This document shows, in pieces, positions 1-8,002 of a stretch of 64,000 nucleotides of DNA. Source of the DNA: Halobacteriovorax marinus SJ (GTDB taxonomy: Bacteria > Bdellovibrionota > Bacteriovoracia > Bacteriovoracales > Bacteriovoracaceae); assembly GCF_000210915.2 (NCBI RefSeq), contig NC_016620.1:372001-436000 (forward strand). Reading direction: 5' to 3'. The position numbers and the translations under genes were made by a program. A model generated the notes under the pieces. It saw only the letters and a list, made by a program, of their open reading frames with translations. It did no database searches and was not told the origin of the DNA. Numbering within the stretch: position 1 is the stretch's first letter; every line of letters begins with the position of its first letter.

Positions 1-1
1 A

Positions 2-997
2 GCAATTTTAATAACTGGTGGAACAGGCTCGTTTGGTAAAGAGTTTGTTAAAACAATTCTTAGGAATTACCCTGGGGTGAAAAGGCTCGTAGTATATTCA
101 CGCGATGAGCTAAAACAGTCGGAAATGGCTCAAGAGTTCTCTGCGGAGAAGTATAAGGCAATTAGGTACTTTATTGGCGATGTAAGAGATGCTGAAAGGC
201 TTAAGATGGCTTGCGAAGGAATCGATGTGATTATACATGCAGCGGCAATGAAGCAGGTCGTTGCTGCGGAGTATAACCCAATGGAGTGTATTAAGACGAA
301 TGTACTTGGAGCGGAAAATGTTATTAATGCGGCTTTAGCAACAAACGTTTCTGATGTTGTTGCGCTCTCTACTGATAAGGCCGCTGCACCTATTAACTTG
401 TATGGTGCAACAAAATTATGCTCAGATAAGCTTTTCGTTGCTGCCAATAACATGAAAGGTTCTCGAGAGTTAAAGTTCTCAGTTGTCAGGTATGGAAATG
501 TTCTTGGTTCTAGGGGCTCTGTAATTCCTTATTTTTTGAAAATGAGAGAGACTGGAGAGTTGAGTATAACTCATGAAGAGATGACTCGTTTTAGTATCAG
601 TCTTCAAGATGGTGTTCAGTTGGTTTTAAATGCAATAGATAAGCACTGGGGTGGAGAGATTTTCATTCCTAAAATTCCTTCTTATAGAATCACTGATGTT
701 GCTAAGGCTATAGCGCCGGACGCAAAGATTAATATTATAGGTATTAGGCCAGGTGAAAAACTTCATGAGGAGATGATCACTGAAACGGATTCAATCAACA
801 CGGTTGAGTTTGATGATCATTACGTAATACTGCCTTCCACTCCAATTTGGGATGTCGATGAATTCGAGAAGTTGAAAAAGGGGAAGAGGCTTGATTATGG
901 GTTTAAATATAACTCAGGAACTAATGATGAATGGCTTACTGTTGCGCAGATTAGAGAAGAGATTAGACTTCATGTAGACCCATCTTTTGAGGTTTAA
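2..997 (+). CDS. pseB: UDP-N-acetylglucosamine 4,6-dehydratase (inverting), PseB; 5' end outside window
   Basis: First enzyme of pseudaminic acid synthesis: it dehydrates and C5-epimerises UDP-GlcNAc to a 4-keto-6-deoxy-L-altro sugar nucleotide in the cytoplasm. The reading frame is open from base 2, so the N-terminus lies before the window. The visible part begins with a Rossmann nucleotide-binding loop (TGGTGSFGK) and has the PseB/FlaA1 active-site arrangement: a TDK triad (Thr-Asp-Lys) followed by LYGATK with the catalytic Tyr and Lys. The C-terminal RPGEKLHEEM motif is typical of the FlaA1/CapD-short family. pseC starts 3 bp after its stop, so it is the first visible gene of a tight operon running to 11231. 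Family assignment is firm; the pseudaminic branch follows from the neighbours. Confidence 0.95.
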   Translation, partial: AILITGGTGSFGKEFVKTILRNYPGVKRLVVYSRDELKQSEMAQEFSAEKYKAIRYFIGDVRDAERLKMACEGIDVIIHAAAMKQVVAAEYNPMECIKTNVLGAENVINAALATNVSDVVALSTDKAAAPINLYGATKLCSDKLFVAANNMKGSRELKFSVVRYGNVLGSRGSVIPYFLKMRETGELSITHEEMTRFSISLQDGVQLVLNAIDKHWGGEIFIPKIPSYRITDVAKAIAPDAKINIIGIRPGEKLHEEMITETDSINTVEFDDHYVILPSTPIWDVDEFEKLKKGKRLDYGFKYNSGTNDEWLTVAQIREEIRLHVDPSFEV

Positions 998-1000
998 CAA

Positions 1001-2167
1001 ATGGACAAAAAGATTCCTTATGGCAGGCAAGAAATTTCTAAAGAAGACATAGATCTAGTTGTTTCTACTTTAAAATCAGACTTTTTAACTCAAGGGCCAA
1101 GGGTTGTTGAATTTGAAAACGCTTTTGCCTCCCAAGTAAAAGCAGAGTATGCACTATCCTGTTCGAATGGAACAGCCGCTCTCCATCTCGCAATGATGGC
1201 TTTAGATTTAAAGCCTGGGGAAAAAGTTTTAACCACATCTATTACTTTTGCAGCCTCCGCTAACTGTGTTTTGTATCAGGGAGGAGTCGTCGAGTTTATT
1301 GATATTTCATTAGATGATTATCTATTAGACTTGGACTTACTTGAGAGGCATCTCTCTGGCTCTGATGATAAGTATGCCGGAATTATAGTGGTGGATTTTG
1401 CTGGCTTTCCTGTAGATCTTGAGAGGTTGAGAAAAATAGCTGATCAGTACGGAATGTGGATTGTTGAAGATGCATGTCATGCTCCTGGAGCAAGTTTTAC
1501 TGATTCAAAAGGTGAAGTTCAACCAGTTGGCGGCTCTAGATATGCGGACTTAACTCTATTCTCTTTTCACCCTGTTAAGCATATTGCTTGTGGTGAAGGT
1601 GGTATGATCACGACACATAGGAATGATTTATTTAAAAGACTCGAAATGCTTCGTTCACATGGAATTACAAAGAATAAGAAAGACTTATTGAATCAGTCGA
1701 TGCCTGCATGGTTTCACGAGATGCAGGAGCTTGGTTATAACTATAGAATTTCCGATATTCAGGCCGCACTTGGACTATCACAACTTACAAAGCTAGAAAG
1801 TTCAGTGAGAAGGAGAAATGAGATAGCTAAGATCTATCTTAAAGAACTAGCAAGCCTTCCTCTAGTGTTGCCAAATATTCCAGATGAGATTGTTCATGCC
1901 CTACACCTTTTTGTTGTAAGGACTTCAAGAAGAGATGAGCTATATTCATATTTATCGTCTAAAGGAATATTTACTCAAGTTCACTATATACCCGTTTACC
2001 TTCATCCTTATTACAGTAAAAAGGGCTATGAGAAAGGTTTGTGTCCTGTTGCTGAAGAGTACTTCGATGGTTGCTTAAGTCTTCCTATGTATCCTTCAAT
2101 GTCCAGTGAAGATATATCATATGTTGTAAAAGTGATTGTAGAATTCTTTAGTGAAGTGGATGATTAA
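1001..2167 (+). CDS. pseC: UDP-4-keto-6-deoxy sugar aminotransferase, PseC
   Basis: PLP-dependent transaminase of the DegT/DnrJ/EryC1/StrS family, placed to aminate C4 of the PseB product. It has 388 residues, normal for PseC. Visible motifs are the substrate-loop NGTAALHLA, the PLP aspartate segment VEDACHA, and the Schiff-base lysine in FSFHPVKHIACGEGG. The opening residues (IPYGRQEISKEDI, then LTQGP) are characteristic of PseC/FlaB-type aminotransferases. A GAGG element lies a few bases before the ATG. Its stop overlaps the next start as TAATG, which indicates translational coupling to pseH. Confidence 0.94.
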   Translation: MDKKIPYGRQEISKEDIDLVVSTLKSDFLTQGPRVVEFENAFASQVKAEYALSCSNGTAALHLAMMALDLKPGEKVLTTSITFAASANCVLYQGGVVEFIDISLDDYLLDLDLLERHLSGSDDKYAGIIVVDFAGFPVDLERLRKIADQYGMWIVEDACHAPGASFTDSKGEVQPVGGSRYADLTLFSFHPVKHIACGEGGMITTHRNDLFKRLEMLRSHGITKNKKDLLNQSMPAWFHEMQELGYNYRISDIQAALGLSQLTKLESSVRRRNEIAKIYLKELASLPLVLPNIPDEIVHALHLFVVRTSRRDELYSYLSSKGIFTQVHYIPVYLHPYYSKKGYEKGLCPVAEEYFDGCLSLPMYPSMSSEDISYVVKVIVEFFSEVDD

Positions 2168-2619
2168 TGTTTAATTTAGAAATGAGGCCTGCCTGCAGTT
2201 CAGATGTTGAAGTTTACTATGAATGGGTAAATGATGTGGATGTTAGGAGGAATTCATTCAATTCTAATGAGGTTAAGTTCGAGGACCATCAGAGATGGTT
2301 CAACTTAAAGTTAAATGATGCAAATAGTGAGCTATTGTTGTTCTTGATAAATAGTAACCCTGTTGGACAGGTTCGTATCGAAGTTACTGAGTACGGACTT
2401 ATTAACTTTTCTATTGATAGGGGACATAGGGGACTTGGACTTTCCAGTAAAATGCTAATTGAGTCTTCCAATTATTTCTTCTCTAGGTTTGGGGAGAAGC
2501 TTAGTTTAGTTGGCTTTGTAAAAAAAGAGAATATTCCATCTCAAAAAGCTTTCAAAAAAGCTGGTTTTGTGGAGATTGATTTAAAAGATAAGCTTAAATA
2601 TGAATTGAGGAAGGTATGA
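2167..2619 (+). CDS. pseH: GNAT N-acetyltransferase, PseH (UDP-4-amino-sugar N-acetyltransferase)
   Basis: Small (150 aa) GNAT-fold acetyltransferase expected to acetylate the 4-amino group made by PseC, using acetyl-CoA. The fold is supported by the acetyl-CoA pyrophosphate-loop region DRGHRGLGLSSKML and a late NIPSQKAFKKAGF segment, which is standard for the last helix-strand of GNAT enzymes. The position between pseC and pseI is the classical place for PseH. It starts by TAATG overlap with pseC and ends by ATGA overlap with pseI. On sequence alone it would only be called a RimJ/RimL-like GNAT; the specific role rests on the cluster. Confidence 0.9.
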   Translation: MFNLEMRPACSSDVEVYYEWVNDVDVRRNSFNSNEVKFEDHQRWFNLKLNDANSELLLFLINSNPVGQVRIEVTEYGLINFSIDRGHRGLGLSSKMLIESSNYFFSRFGEKLSLVGFVKKENIPSQKAFKKAGFVEIDLKDKLKYELRKV

Positions 2620-3668
2620 AGTTTATAGAAATTAATGGCCGAAAAATTGGTTCAGAATTTGCTCCATATATAATTGCTGAAGTATCTGCAAATCATAATG
2701 GAGACTTAAATAAAGCTTTAAAGCTTATTGAGATAGCTAAAGACAGTGGAGCCGATGCTGTTAAGATTCAAACATATACTGCAGACACAATGACTGTTGA
2801 TAGTGATATGGAGGACTTTCAGATAAAGGGTGGATTATGGGACGGATATACTTTGTATAAATTATATGAAGAAGCTCACACACCATGGGATTGGCATAAG
2901 CCAATTTTCGAAAGAGCTAAAGAGCTGGGAATAACTGTTTTTAGTACTCCTTTTGACGAATCATCGGTGAACTTTTTGATGGACTTAGATGTACCTGCAT
3001 TTAAAATTGCCTCCTTTGAGATGACTGACCTTCCTCTTGTCGAATACATTGCAAAACAAGGGAAGCCAATAATTATGTCAACAGGAATGGCTTCACCTGA
3101 GGAAATAGAAGAGTCAATAAATGTAATTAAAAAATATAATCAACAAATCATCGTATTACATTGTGTAAGTGGTTACCCGACTCCGATAGATCAATCTAAC
3201 TTATCTACCATTAAAGAAATATCTAAGAGGTTTGATGTTGTGTCGGGGCTTTCTGATCATACATTAGGAACAGCTGCTTCTGTAGCCGGTGTAGCTTTAG
3301 GTGCTTCTGTAATTGAAAAGCACTTTACTGAAAGTAGGTCTGAAAAAGGTCCTGATTCGGAGTTTTCTTTGGAGCCTTCAGAACTTGAGAGTCTAGTAAA
3401 TGAGACAAGGTCAGTGTGGAACTCCGTGAGATCAACACCTTTCAAAAGAGAGTCTGCAGAAAAAGTAAATTTAAAATTTAGAAGATCGATTTACTTTGTA
3501 AGAGATCTGGAAGAAGGGGAAGAGATTACCCTTGATTCAGTTAAGAGAATTAGACCAGGTTATGGACTTGAACCGAAGTATTTCAATGAAATAATTGGCA
3601 AAAAAGTTTTGAGGAAGGTAAGCAAGAATACTCCAGTAAAACTACTTGATATAGATATGGGGAAGTAG
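2616..3668 (+). CDS. pseI: Pseudaminic acid synthase, PseI (NeuB family)
   Basis: Condenses 2,4-diacetamido-2,4,6-trideoxy-L-altrose with phosphoenolpyruvate to give pseudaminic acid. The N-terminal two thirds form the NeuB TIM barrel: IIAEVSANHNGDL near the start, DAVKIQTYT, FSTPFDESSV, FKIASFEM, and later SGLSDHTLG and EKHFTESR. The C-terminal part from about residue 285 is an antifreeze-like SAF domain (RRSIYFVRDLEEGEEIT, then IRPGYGLEP). The GGLWDGYTLYKLYEEAHTPW segment is the form seen in PseI rather than NeuB sialate synthases. Length of 350 aa is normal. The start overlaps the pseH stop (ATGA). Confidence 0.95.
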   Translation: MKFIEINGRKIGSEFAPYIIAEVSANHNGDLNKALKLIEIAKDSGADAVKIQTYTADTMTVDSDMEDFQIKGGLWDGYTLYKLYEEAHTPWDWHKPIFERAKELGITVFSTPFDESSVNFLMDLDVPAFKIASFEMTDLPLVEYIAKQGKPIIMSTGMASPEEIEESINVIKKYNQQIIVLHCVSGYPTPIDQSNLSTIKEISKRFDVVSGLSDHTLGTAASVAGVALGASVIEKHFTESRSEKGPDSEFSLEPSELESLVNETRSVWNSVRSTPFKRESAEKVNLKFRRSIYFVRDLEEGEEITLDSVKRIRPGYGLEPKYFNEIIGKKVLRKVSKNTPVKLLDIDMGK

Positions 3669-3670
3669 CA

Positions 3671-4267
3671 ATGTTAGGAGTTATTGAGTATGGAGCTGGG
3701 AATATAAGATCTGTCTTAAATGCTTTAGATTTTCTAGGTATTGAATCCTTAGTTATAAACAATTGCGAAGATTTTGATAAAGCTTCTCACCTGATTTTAC
3801 CTGGAGTAGGTGCTTTTGGGCACGGAATGCATGAATTGCAAAGGCTTGGCTTTGTAAACAAAATTTTAGATCATGTTAATAATAAAAAACCGTTACTTGG
3901 TATATGCCTAGGGATGCAATTACTATTTGAAAAAAGCTATGAACAAGGAGAGTTCGAAGGCTTAGGTATTTTAAAAGGAGAAGTCCTACCATTTTCTAAA
4001 GTAATTGATGATCTTAGAGTTCCACACGTTGGCTGGAACGAATGTAAGCAGTCTAAGGATTCACATTTCAATGTAAATGAGAGTTATTATTTTACTCATA
4101 GTTATTACTGCGCACCCTCTAATCAAGAGGACATCTTGTCATCAACGGAATATGGAGTAGAATTTACTTCATCAGTGTTAAGTGACAATGTCTTAGGCTT
4201 TCAGTTTCATCCTGAGAAAAGTCATCATGATGGCTTAATGTTGTTGAAAAAATTTCTGGAAATGTGA
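3671..4267 (+). CDS. hisH: HisH-like glutamine amidotransferase of the sugar amidation module
   Basis: Class I glutaminase that releases ammonia from glutamine. The nucleophile elbow GICLGMQLLFE carries the catalytic Cys, and the FQFHPEKSHHDG segment supplies His and Glu of the triad; the N-terminal GAGNIRSV loop is typical of HisH. The copy lies inside a pseudaminic acid operon next to a HisF-like protein and an N-acetyl sugar amidotransferase. By analogy with the WbpG/HisH2/HisF2 set of Pseudomonas O-antigen, it should feed ammonia to PseA rather than serve histidine synthesis. It starts 2 bp after pseI, and its TGA overlaps the next ATG (TGATG). Confidence 0.92.
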   Translation: MLGVIEYGAGNIRSVLNALDFLGIESLVINNCEDFDKASHLILPGVGAFGHGMHELQRLGFVNKILDHVNNKKPLLGICLGMQLLFEKSYEQGEFEGLGILKGEVLPFSKVIDDLRVPHVGWNECKQSKDSHFNVNESYYFTHSYYCAPSNQEDILSSTEYGVEFTSSVLSDNVLGFQFHPEKSHHDGLMLLKKFLEM

Positions 4268-5052
4268 TGTTAAAAACTAGATTAATACCTGTCTTGAATA
4301 TTATGAATGGCCTAATTGTAAGGAGTGAAGACTTCATAACTCATCAGAGTATGGGAAATGTTGTTAATCAAGCATCACGATATAATGAGTGGAATGTTGA
4401 TGAATTAATTTACTTAGATATAAGTAGAGAATTTAGCTATGACTTAGGAAGAGACGATCATAAAATCTCAAGGTATTCAAATATAGAAGAAATTATTCAA
4501 AGAATTGCTAAGGTATGTTTTATGCCTCTAGCCTTTGGTGGTGGAATAAAAAAAATTGAGGACGTCGATTTAAGAATAAAAAATGGTGCAGACAAAGTGA
4601 TAATTAATACTAAGGCTTTAGAAGATTCTAGTTTTATTACAACTATTTCTAATAAATATGGAAGTCAGGCAGCTATTGTATCAGTTGATTATCGAATAAT
4701 AGATGGTCAGGCAATGGTGTTTGATAACTTTGGAAGTATTCCTACAAATAAGAAATTAGTGGACTGGTGTCGTGAGATTGAGTCTTATGGAGCTGGTGAA
4801 GTGTTCATTAACTCTATTGATAGAGACGGAAAAGCCAACGGCTATGATATTGAAAATATTGCTGAGGTAGTTGATGCTCTAAAAATACCTGTGATTGCCT
4901 GTGGTGGAGCAGGCATTGTTGATGATTTTTTAGAGCTTGCAGAAGATACGAATGTTTCAGCAATTGCAGCTGGAAACATCTTTCATTTCACTGAGAATGC
5001 ATATCCAAGAGCAAAGAAGTTTTTAAAGAGGGAAGGAATAAATGTTAGATAG
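4267..5052 (+). CDS. hisF: HisF-like ammonia-channel partner, first catalytic Asp replaced by Asn
   Basis: Beta/alpha-barrel protein of the HisA/HisF family, 261 aa from the ATG at 4267; a GTG at 4264 is also possible. The ATG is preferred because it overlaps the hisH stop and because it puts the first strand in register with canonical HisF. In that register residue 11 is Asn (PVLNIMNG), where true HisF has the catalytic Asp of the CLD motif. The second active-site Asp appears kept (VSVDYRI, about residue 141), as do the phosphate-binding loops (AFGGGI, ACGGAG, AAGNIFHF). This fits a barrel that now channels ammonia for sugar amidation instead of making imidazole-glycerol phosphate. The functional shift is inference. 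Confidence 0.9.
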   Translation: MLKTRLIPVLNIMNGLIVRSEDFITHQSMGNVVNQASRYNEWNVDELIYLDISREFSYDLGRDDHKISRYSNIEEIIQRIAKVCFMPLAFGGGIKKIEDVDLRIKNGADKVIINTKALEDSSFITTISNKYGSQAAIVSVDYRIIDGQAMVFDNFGSIPTNKKLVDWCREIESYGAGEVFINSIDRDGKANGYDIENIAEVVDALKIPVIACGGAGIVDDFLELAEDTNVSAIAAGNIFHFTENAYPRAKKFLKREGINVR

Positions 5053-6214
5053 TAAGTATAGTAAAGAACCTGCCAAAATGAAGTATTGTTCAAGTTGTGT
5101 TTACCCTGGTGTGTCCGCTACGCCTTTAACCTTTGATGAAAAAGGTCTTTGTTCTGGTTGTAGAACATCTGGTCAAAAGTCCGAAATCGATTGGGACAGA
5201 AGAGCAAAGCAGTTTGAGAAACTCATTAATAGATATAAATCTAAAGATGGAAGTAATTATGATTGCATTATCCCTGTGAGTGGAGGAAAGGATAGTTATT
5301 TTCAAATTCATATAATTAAAAAAGTATACGGGCTAAATCCTCTACTTGTTACATATCATGGAAATAATTATACCCCTACAGGGATGAAAAACCTTTTAAA
5401 TATGAGAGAGGCGTTTGATGTTGATCATATTTTCTTTACTCCTAGTATAAAAGTTTTAAAGGCGATGAATAGAATCGGTATGGAAATGATGGGGGATATG
5501 AATTGGCATGGGCATGCGGGAATATTTACATATCCTATTCGCGAGGCTGTGCAAAAGAGAGTTCCACTAATGATTTGGGGAGAGCATGGCTTTATGGACT
5601 TAGGTGGTATGCACTCTTACAATGATCTTGTTGAGTTTACATACAGATATAGACATGAGCACTGCTTGAGAGGATATGAGTGGGGAGACATTCTAGAGAA
5701 GGGTCTGGAATATGGAGAGGATCTTAAGAAGAGTGACTTTATACCTTGGATGTATCCTACTGATGAAGAAATTGAAGATGTAGGTGTTCGAGGAATATAT
5801 ATATCAAACTTCTTTAAATGGGATGCAAATGAACATGGACCTCTTATGATGGAGAAGTATGGCTTTTTAGAATCTGAGGAGCCGTTTGAAAGAACATATA
5901 GAACAATGTCCAATTTGGATGATATGCATGAAAACGGTATTCATGATTATATGAAGTATATTAAATTTGGATACGGACGAGCCACTGATCACGTTTGTAA
6001 AGATATTCGTTCTGGTAAAATGACTAGAAAAGAGGGAATAGAGATTGTTCGCAAAATGGATCCGATAAAGTCTAAGGATTTATATCGATGGTTGGAATAT
6101 GTAGGTTGGTCGGAAGAAAAGTTTGATGAAGTTGCAGATAGATTTAGAGATCCTAGAGTATGGTGGAAAGATTCTAATGGTGACTGGAAGAAGCATAATA
6201 TTTGGGATGATTAA
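5042..6214 (+). CDS. pseA: N-acetyl sugar amidotransferase, PseA/WbpG family
   Basis: ATP-dependent amidotransferase expected to turn an N-acetyl group on pseudaminic acid (or a precursor) into an acetamidino group, using ammonia from the HisH/HisF pair. The PP-loop ATP-pyrophosphatase signature SGGKDS lies near residue 80, preceded by a probable zinc knuckle: MKYCSSCVYP and then GLCSGCR. WGEHGF and the long Tyr/Trp-rich C-terminal half are typical of the family. The open frame overlaps the hisF end by 11 bp; the internal ATG at 5078, starting MKYCSSC, matches the usual family N-terminus and is an alternative start. Family call is firm, exact acceptor inferred. Confidence 0.9.
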   Translation: MLDSKYSKEPAKMKYCSSCVYPGVSATPLTFDEKGLCSGCRTSGQKSEIDWDRRAKQFEKLINRYKSKDGSNYDCIIPVSGGKDSYFQIHIIKKVYGLNPLLVTYHGNNYTPTGMKNLLNMREAFDVDHIFFTPSIKVLKAMNRIGMEMMGDMNWHGHAGIFTYPIREAVQKRVPLMIWGEHGFMDLGGMHSYNDLVEFTYRYRHEHCLRGYEWGDILEKGLEYGEDLKKSDFIPWMYPTDEEIEDVGVRGIYISNFFKWDANEHGPLMMEKYGFLESEEPFERTYRTMSNLDDMHENGIHDYMKYIKFGYGRATDHVCKDIRSGKMTRKEGIEIVRKMDPIKSKDLYRWLEYVGWSEEKFDEVADRFRDPRVWWKDSNGDWKKHNIWDD

Positions 6215-6224
6215 GTAGGTATAA

Positions 6225-6926
6225 ATGAGTAAAAGAAAGGTTGTTGCGGTAATCACAGCAAGGGGAGGAAGTAAGAGAATTCCTCGCAAAAATATTAAGC
6301 CTTTCTTGGGAAAGCCATTAATTGAGTATTCTATAAATGCTGCTTTGAAGTCAGGGCTTTTTTCTAGAGTTCTTGTTAGTACTGATGATGAAGAAATTAG
6401 AGAAGTTTCCATTAGTGCTGGAGCAGAAGTGCCTTTTTTAAGGTCTAAAAAAAACTCTGATGACTTTTCAACAACTTCAGATGTATTGTGCGAGGTGGTT
6501 GAGCAACTTGAAGGGGTAGGTGAGTATTATGATGATATTTGTTGTTTATATCCAACTGCACCGTTTGTAACTTCGAGCAAGCTGAAAGAGTCTTACCAGA
6601 TAATGCAAAAAACTCAGGCTAAAAGTGTCGTTTGTGTTACAGAGTACGCAAGTAACCCACAAAGATCGTTTAATATTACAATTGATAACCTTCAGTTCAA
6701 TTTCCCAGAGTTCTTAAATACAAGATCTCAGGATCTTGAGAAATGGTATTACGATTGTGGCCAATTTTATTGGTTAGATGTGAGAGAATTTAAATTAGAT
6801 AAAAAGATTTTTACCAATTCATCAGCACCTTTTATAGTTTCTTCTTTAGAATCCCAAGATATAGATACTCTTGAGGATTGGAAATTAGCAGAGCTCAAGT
6901 ATTCGCTTATGAAGGGGTCTGTGTAG
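6225..6926 (+). CDS. pseF: CMP-pseudaminic acid synthetase (cytidylyltransferase), PseF
   Basis: Activates the nonulosonic acid with CTP to give the CMP-sugar used by glycosyltransferases. The N-terminus holds the nucleotide-binding signature of CMP-sugar synthetases: ITARGGSKRIPRKNIKPF, followed by GKPLIEYSI and VSTDDEEI. LYPTAPF near residue 107 and the DCGQFYW segment match PseF rather than NeuA or KdsB. The length of 233 aa is normal. It sits 10 bp after pseA, and its TAG overlaps the GTG start of pseG by one base. Confidence 0.94.
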   Translation: MSKRKVVAVITARGGSKRIPRKNIKPFLGKPLIEYSINAALKSGLFSRVLVSTDDEEIREVSISAGAEVPFLRSKKNSDDFSTTSDVLCEVVEQLEGVGEYYDDICCLYPTAPFVTSSKLKESYQIMQKTQAKSVVCVTEYASNPQRSFNITIDNLQFNFPEFLNTRSQDLEKWYYDCGQFYWLDVREFKLDKKIFTNSSAPFIVSSLESQDIDTLEDWKLAELKYSLMKGSV

Positions 6927-8002
6927 TGACTTCAAGTATTGTTTTTCGAGTGGATTCAGGGGCTCATATTGGCAATGGACACCTTTTTAGATGCTTGTCT
7001 TTGGCCGAAGAGTTTAGAGAAAGAGAGTTTAATGTAAGCTTTATCTGTAGAAAGCATCATCAAAATAGAAATTTATATATTAAGGAGAGAGGCTTTGATT
7101 TAAGAGAGTTGGAATCAAATAATGATTTAATTGATCTTAATAATTCTGAGATGTGGCTAGGGCAAACTAAAGAGGCTGAGGTTATAGAGGTAAATGAACT
7201 ACTCAGTAAAATAAGCAATGTTTCTCTATTAGTAATTGACCACTACAGTATCGATGTTGAGTTTGAAAAGTTATTTGATGTTGATAGGATTTTGGTTATT
7301 GATGATCTGGAAAGAGAGCATTGTGCAAATATTATTATTGATCAAAGTTTGTCATCGTCAGGGACTCTTTATAAGAGAAAAAATCAAAGGGAAGAGGCGA
7401 AATATTTGTTAGGGCCAAGGTTTGCATTAATTAATAAAAAGTTTAGGAGAATGAGAGAAGCCAACTCTAAGAGAGGTAGTAAGAGAGTTCTCGCATACTT
7501 TGGGGGATTGGATCTTACAAATGAAAGTATGAAAGTTGTAAATGCTTTCTTATCCTTAAATATAGAAGGCTATAGTATGCGTGTAATTCTTCCAACTGAA
7601 CATAAGGACTTTCTTGCTCTAGAAGAGATTGCACGACAAAAAGAGTCGATAGAGCTTCTAAGTTACACAGCTACAATGGAAAAAGAAATTGCAGAATCTG
7701 AGCTTTGCTTAGGGGCAAGTGGTGTTTCGATATGGGAAAGAGCTTGTTTATGTAAACCCTCGATTGTTATTACCTCTGCTGATAATCAGCTCGCAGGCTC
7801 AAAGAAGTTATTTGAAATGGGATTATTGAATCTTTTAGGTTCGGGGGACTCAACGACGAGTGACTCTTGGAAAAGTGCATTGAGTGAATATTTTGATAAC
7901 CCTTTGAGGTATCAAGAAGTGGCAATGGAGCTTAGAAAAATCTGTGATGGAGATGGTATTCGTAGGGTTACTGATATAGCGATAGAGGAATTAGCAAGTT
8001 GA
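6926..8002 (+). CDS. pseG: UDP-sugar hydrolase, PseG (UDP-2,4-diacetamido-2,4,6-trideoxy-L-altrose hydrolase)
   Basis: Removes UDP from the diacetamido sugar before PseI acts. It has the GT-B-like fold of PseG: the VDSGAHIGNGHLFRCLSLAEE opening includes the glycine loop and catalytic His region, VIDHYSID and VIDDLER follow, and the C-terminal half has GASGVSIWERACLCKPSIVI. The GTG at 6926 is preferred: it gives a family-like start (SSIVFRVDSG), overlaps the pseF stop as TAGTG, and has GAAGGGG just upstream. A start at 6878 would lie inside pseF. The product is 358 aa, normal for PseG. Confidence 0.92.
   Translation: MTSSIVFRVDSGAHIGNGHLFRCLSLAEEFREREFNVSFICRKHHQNRNLYIKERGFDLRELESNNDLIDLNNSEMWLGQTKEAEVIEVNELLSKISNVSLLVIDHYSIDVEFEKLFDVDRILVIDDLEREHCANIIIDQSLSSSGTLYKRKNQREEAKYLLGPRFALINKKFRRMREANSKRGSKRVLAYFGGLDLTNESMKVVNAFLSLNIEGYSMRVILPTEHKDFLALEEIARQKESIELLSYTATMEKEIAESELCLGASGVSIWERACLCKPSIVITSADNQLAGSKKLFEMGLLNLLGSGDSTTSDSWKSALSEYFDNPLRYQEVAMELRKICDGDGIRRVTDIAIEELAS

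Noticed and set aside
3671-5052. HisH and HisF read as part of a histidine operon
   Set aside because: No other his genes are near, the pair sits inside the pse operon next to PseA, and the HisF-like protein lacks Asp11.
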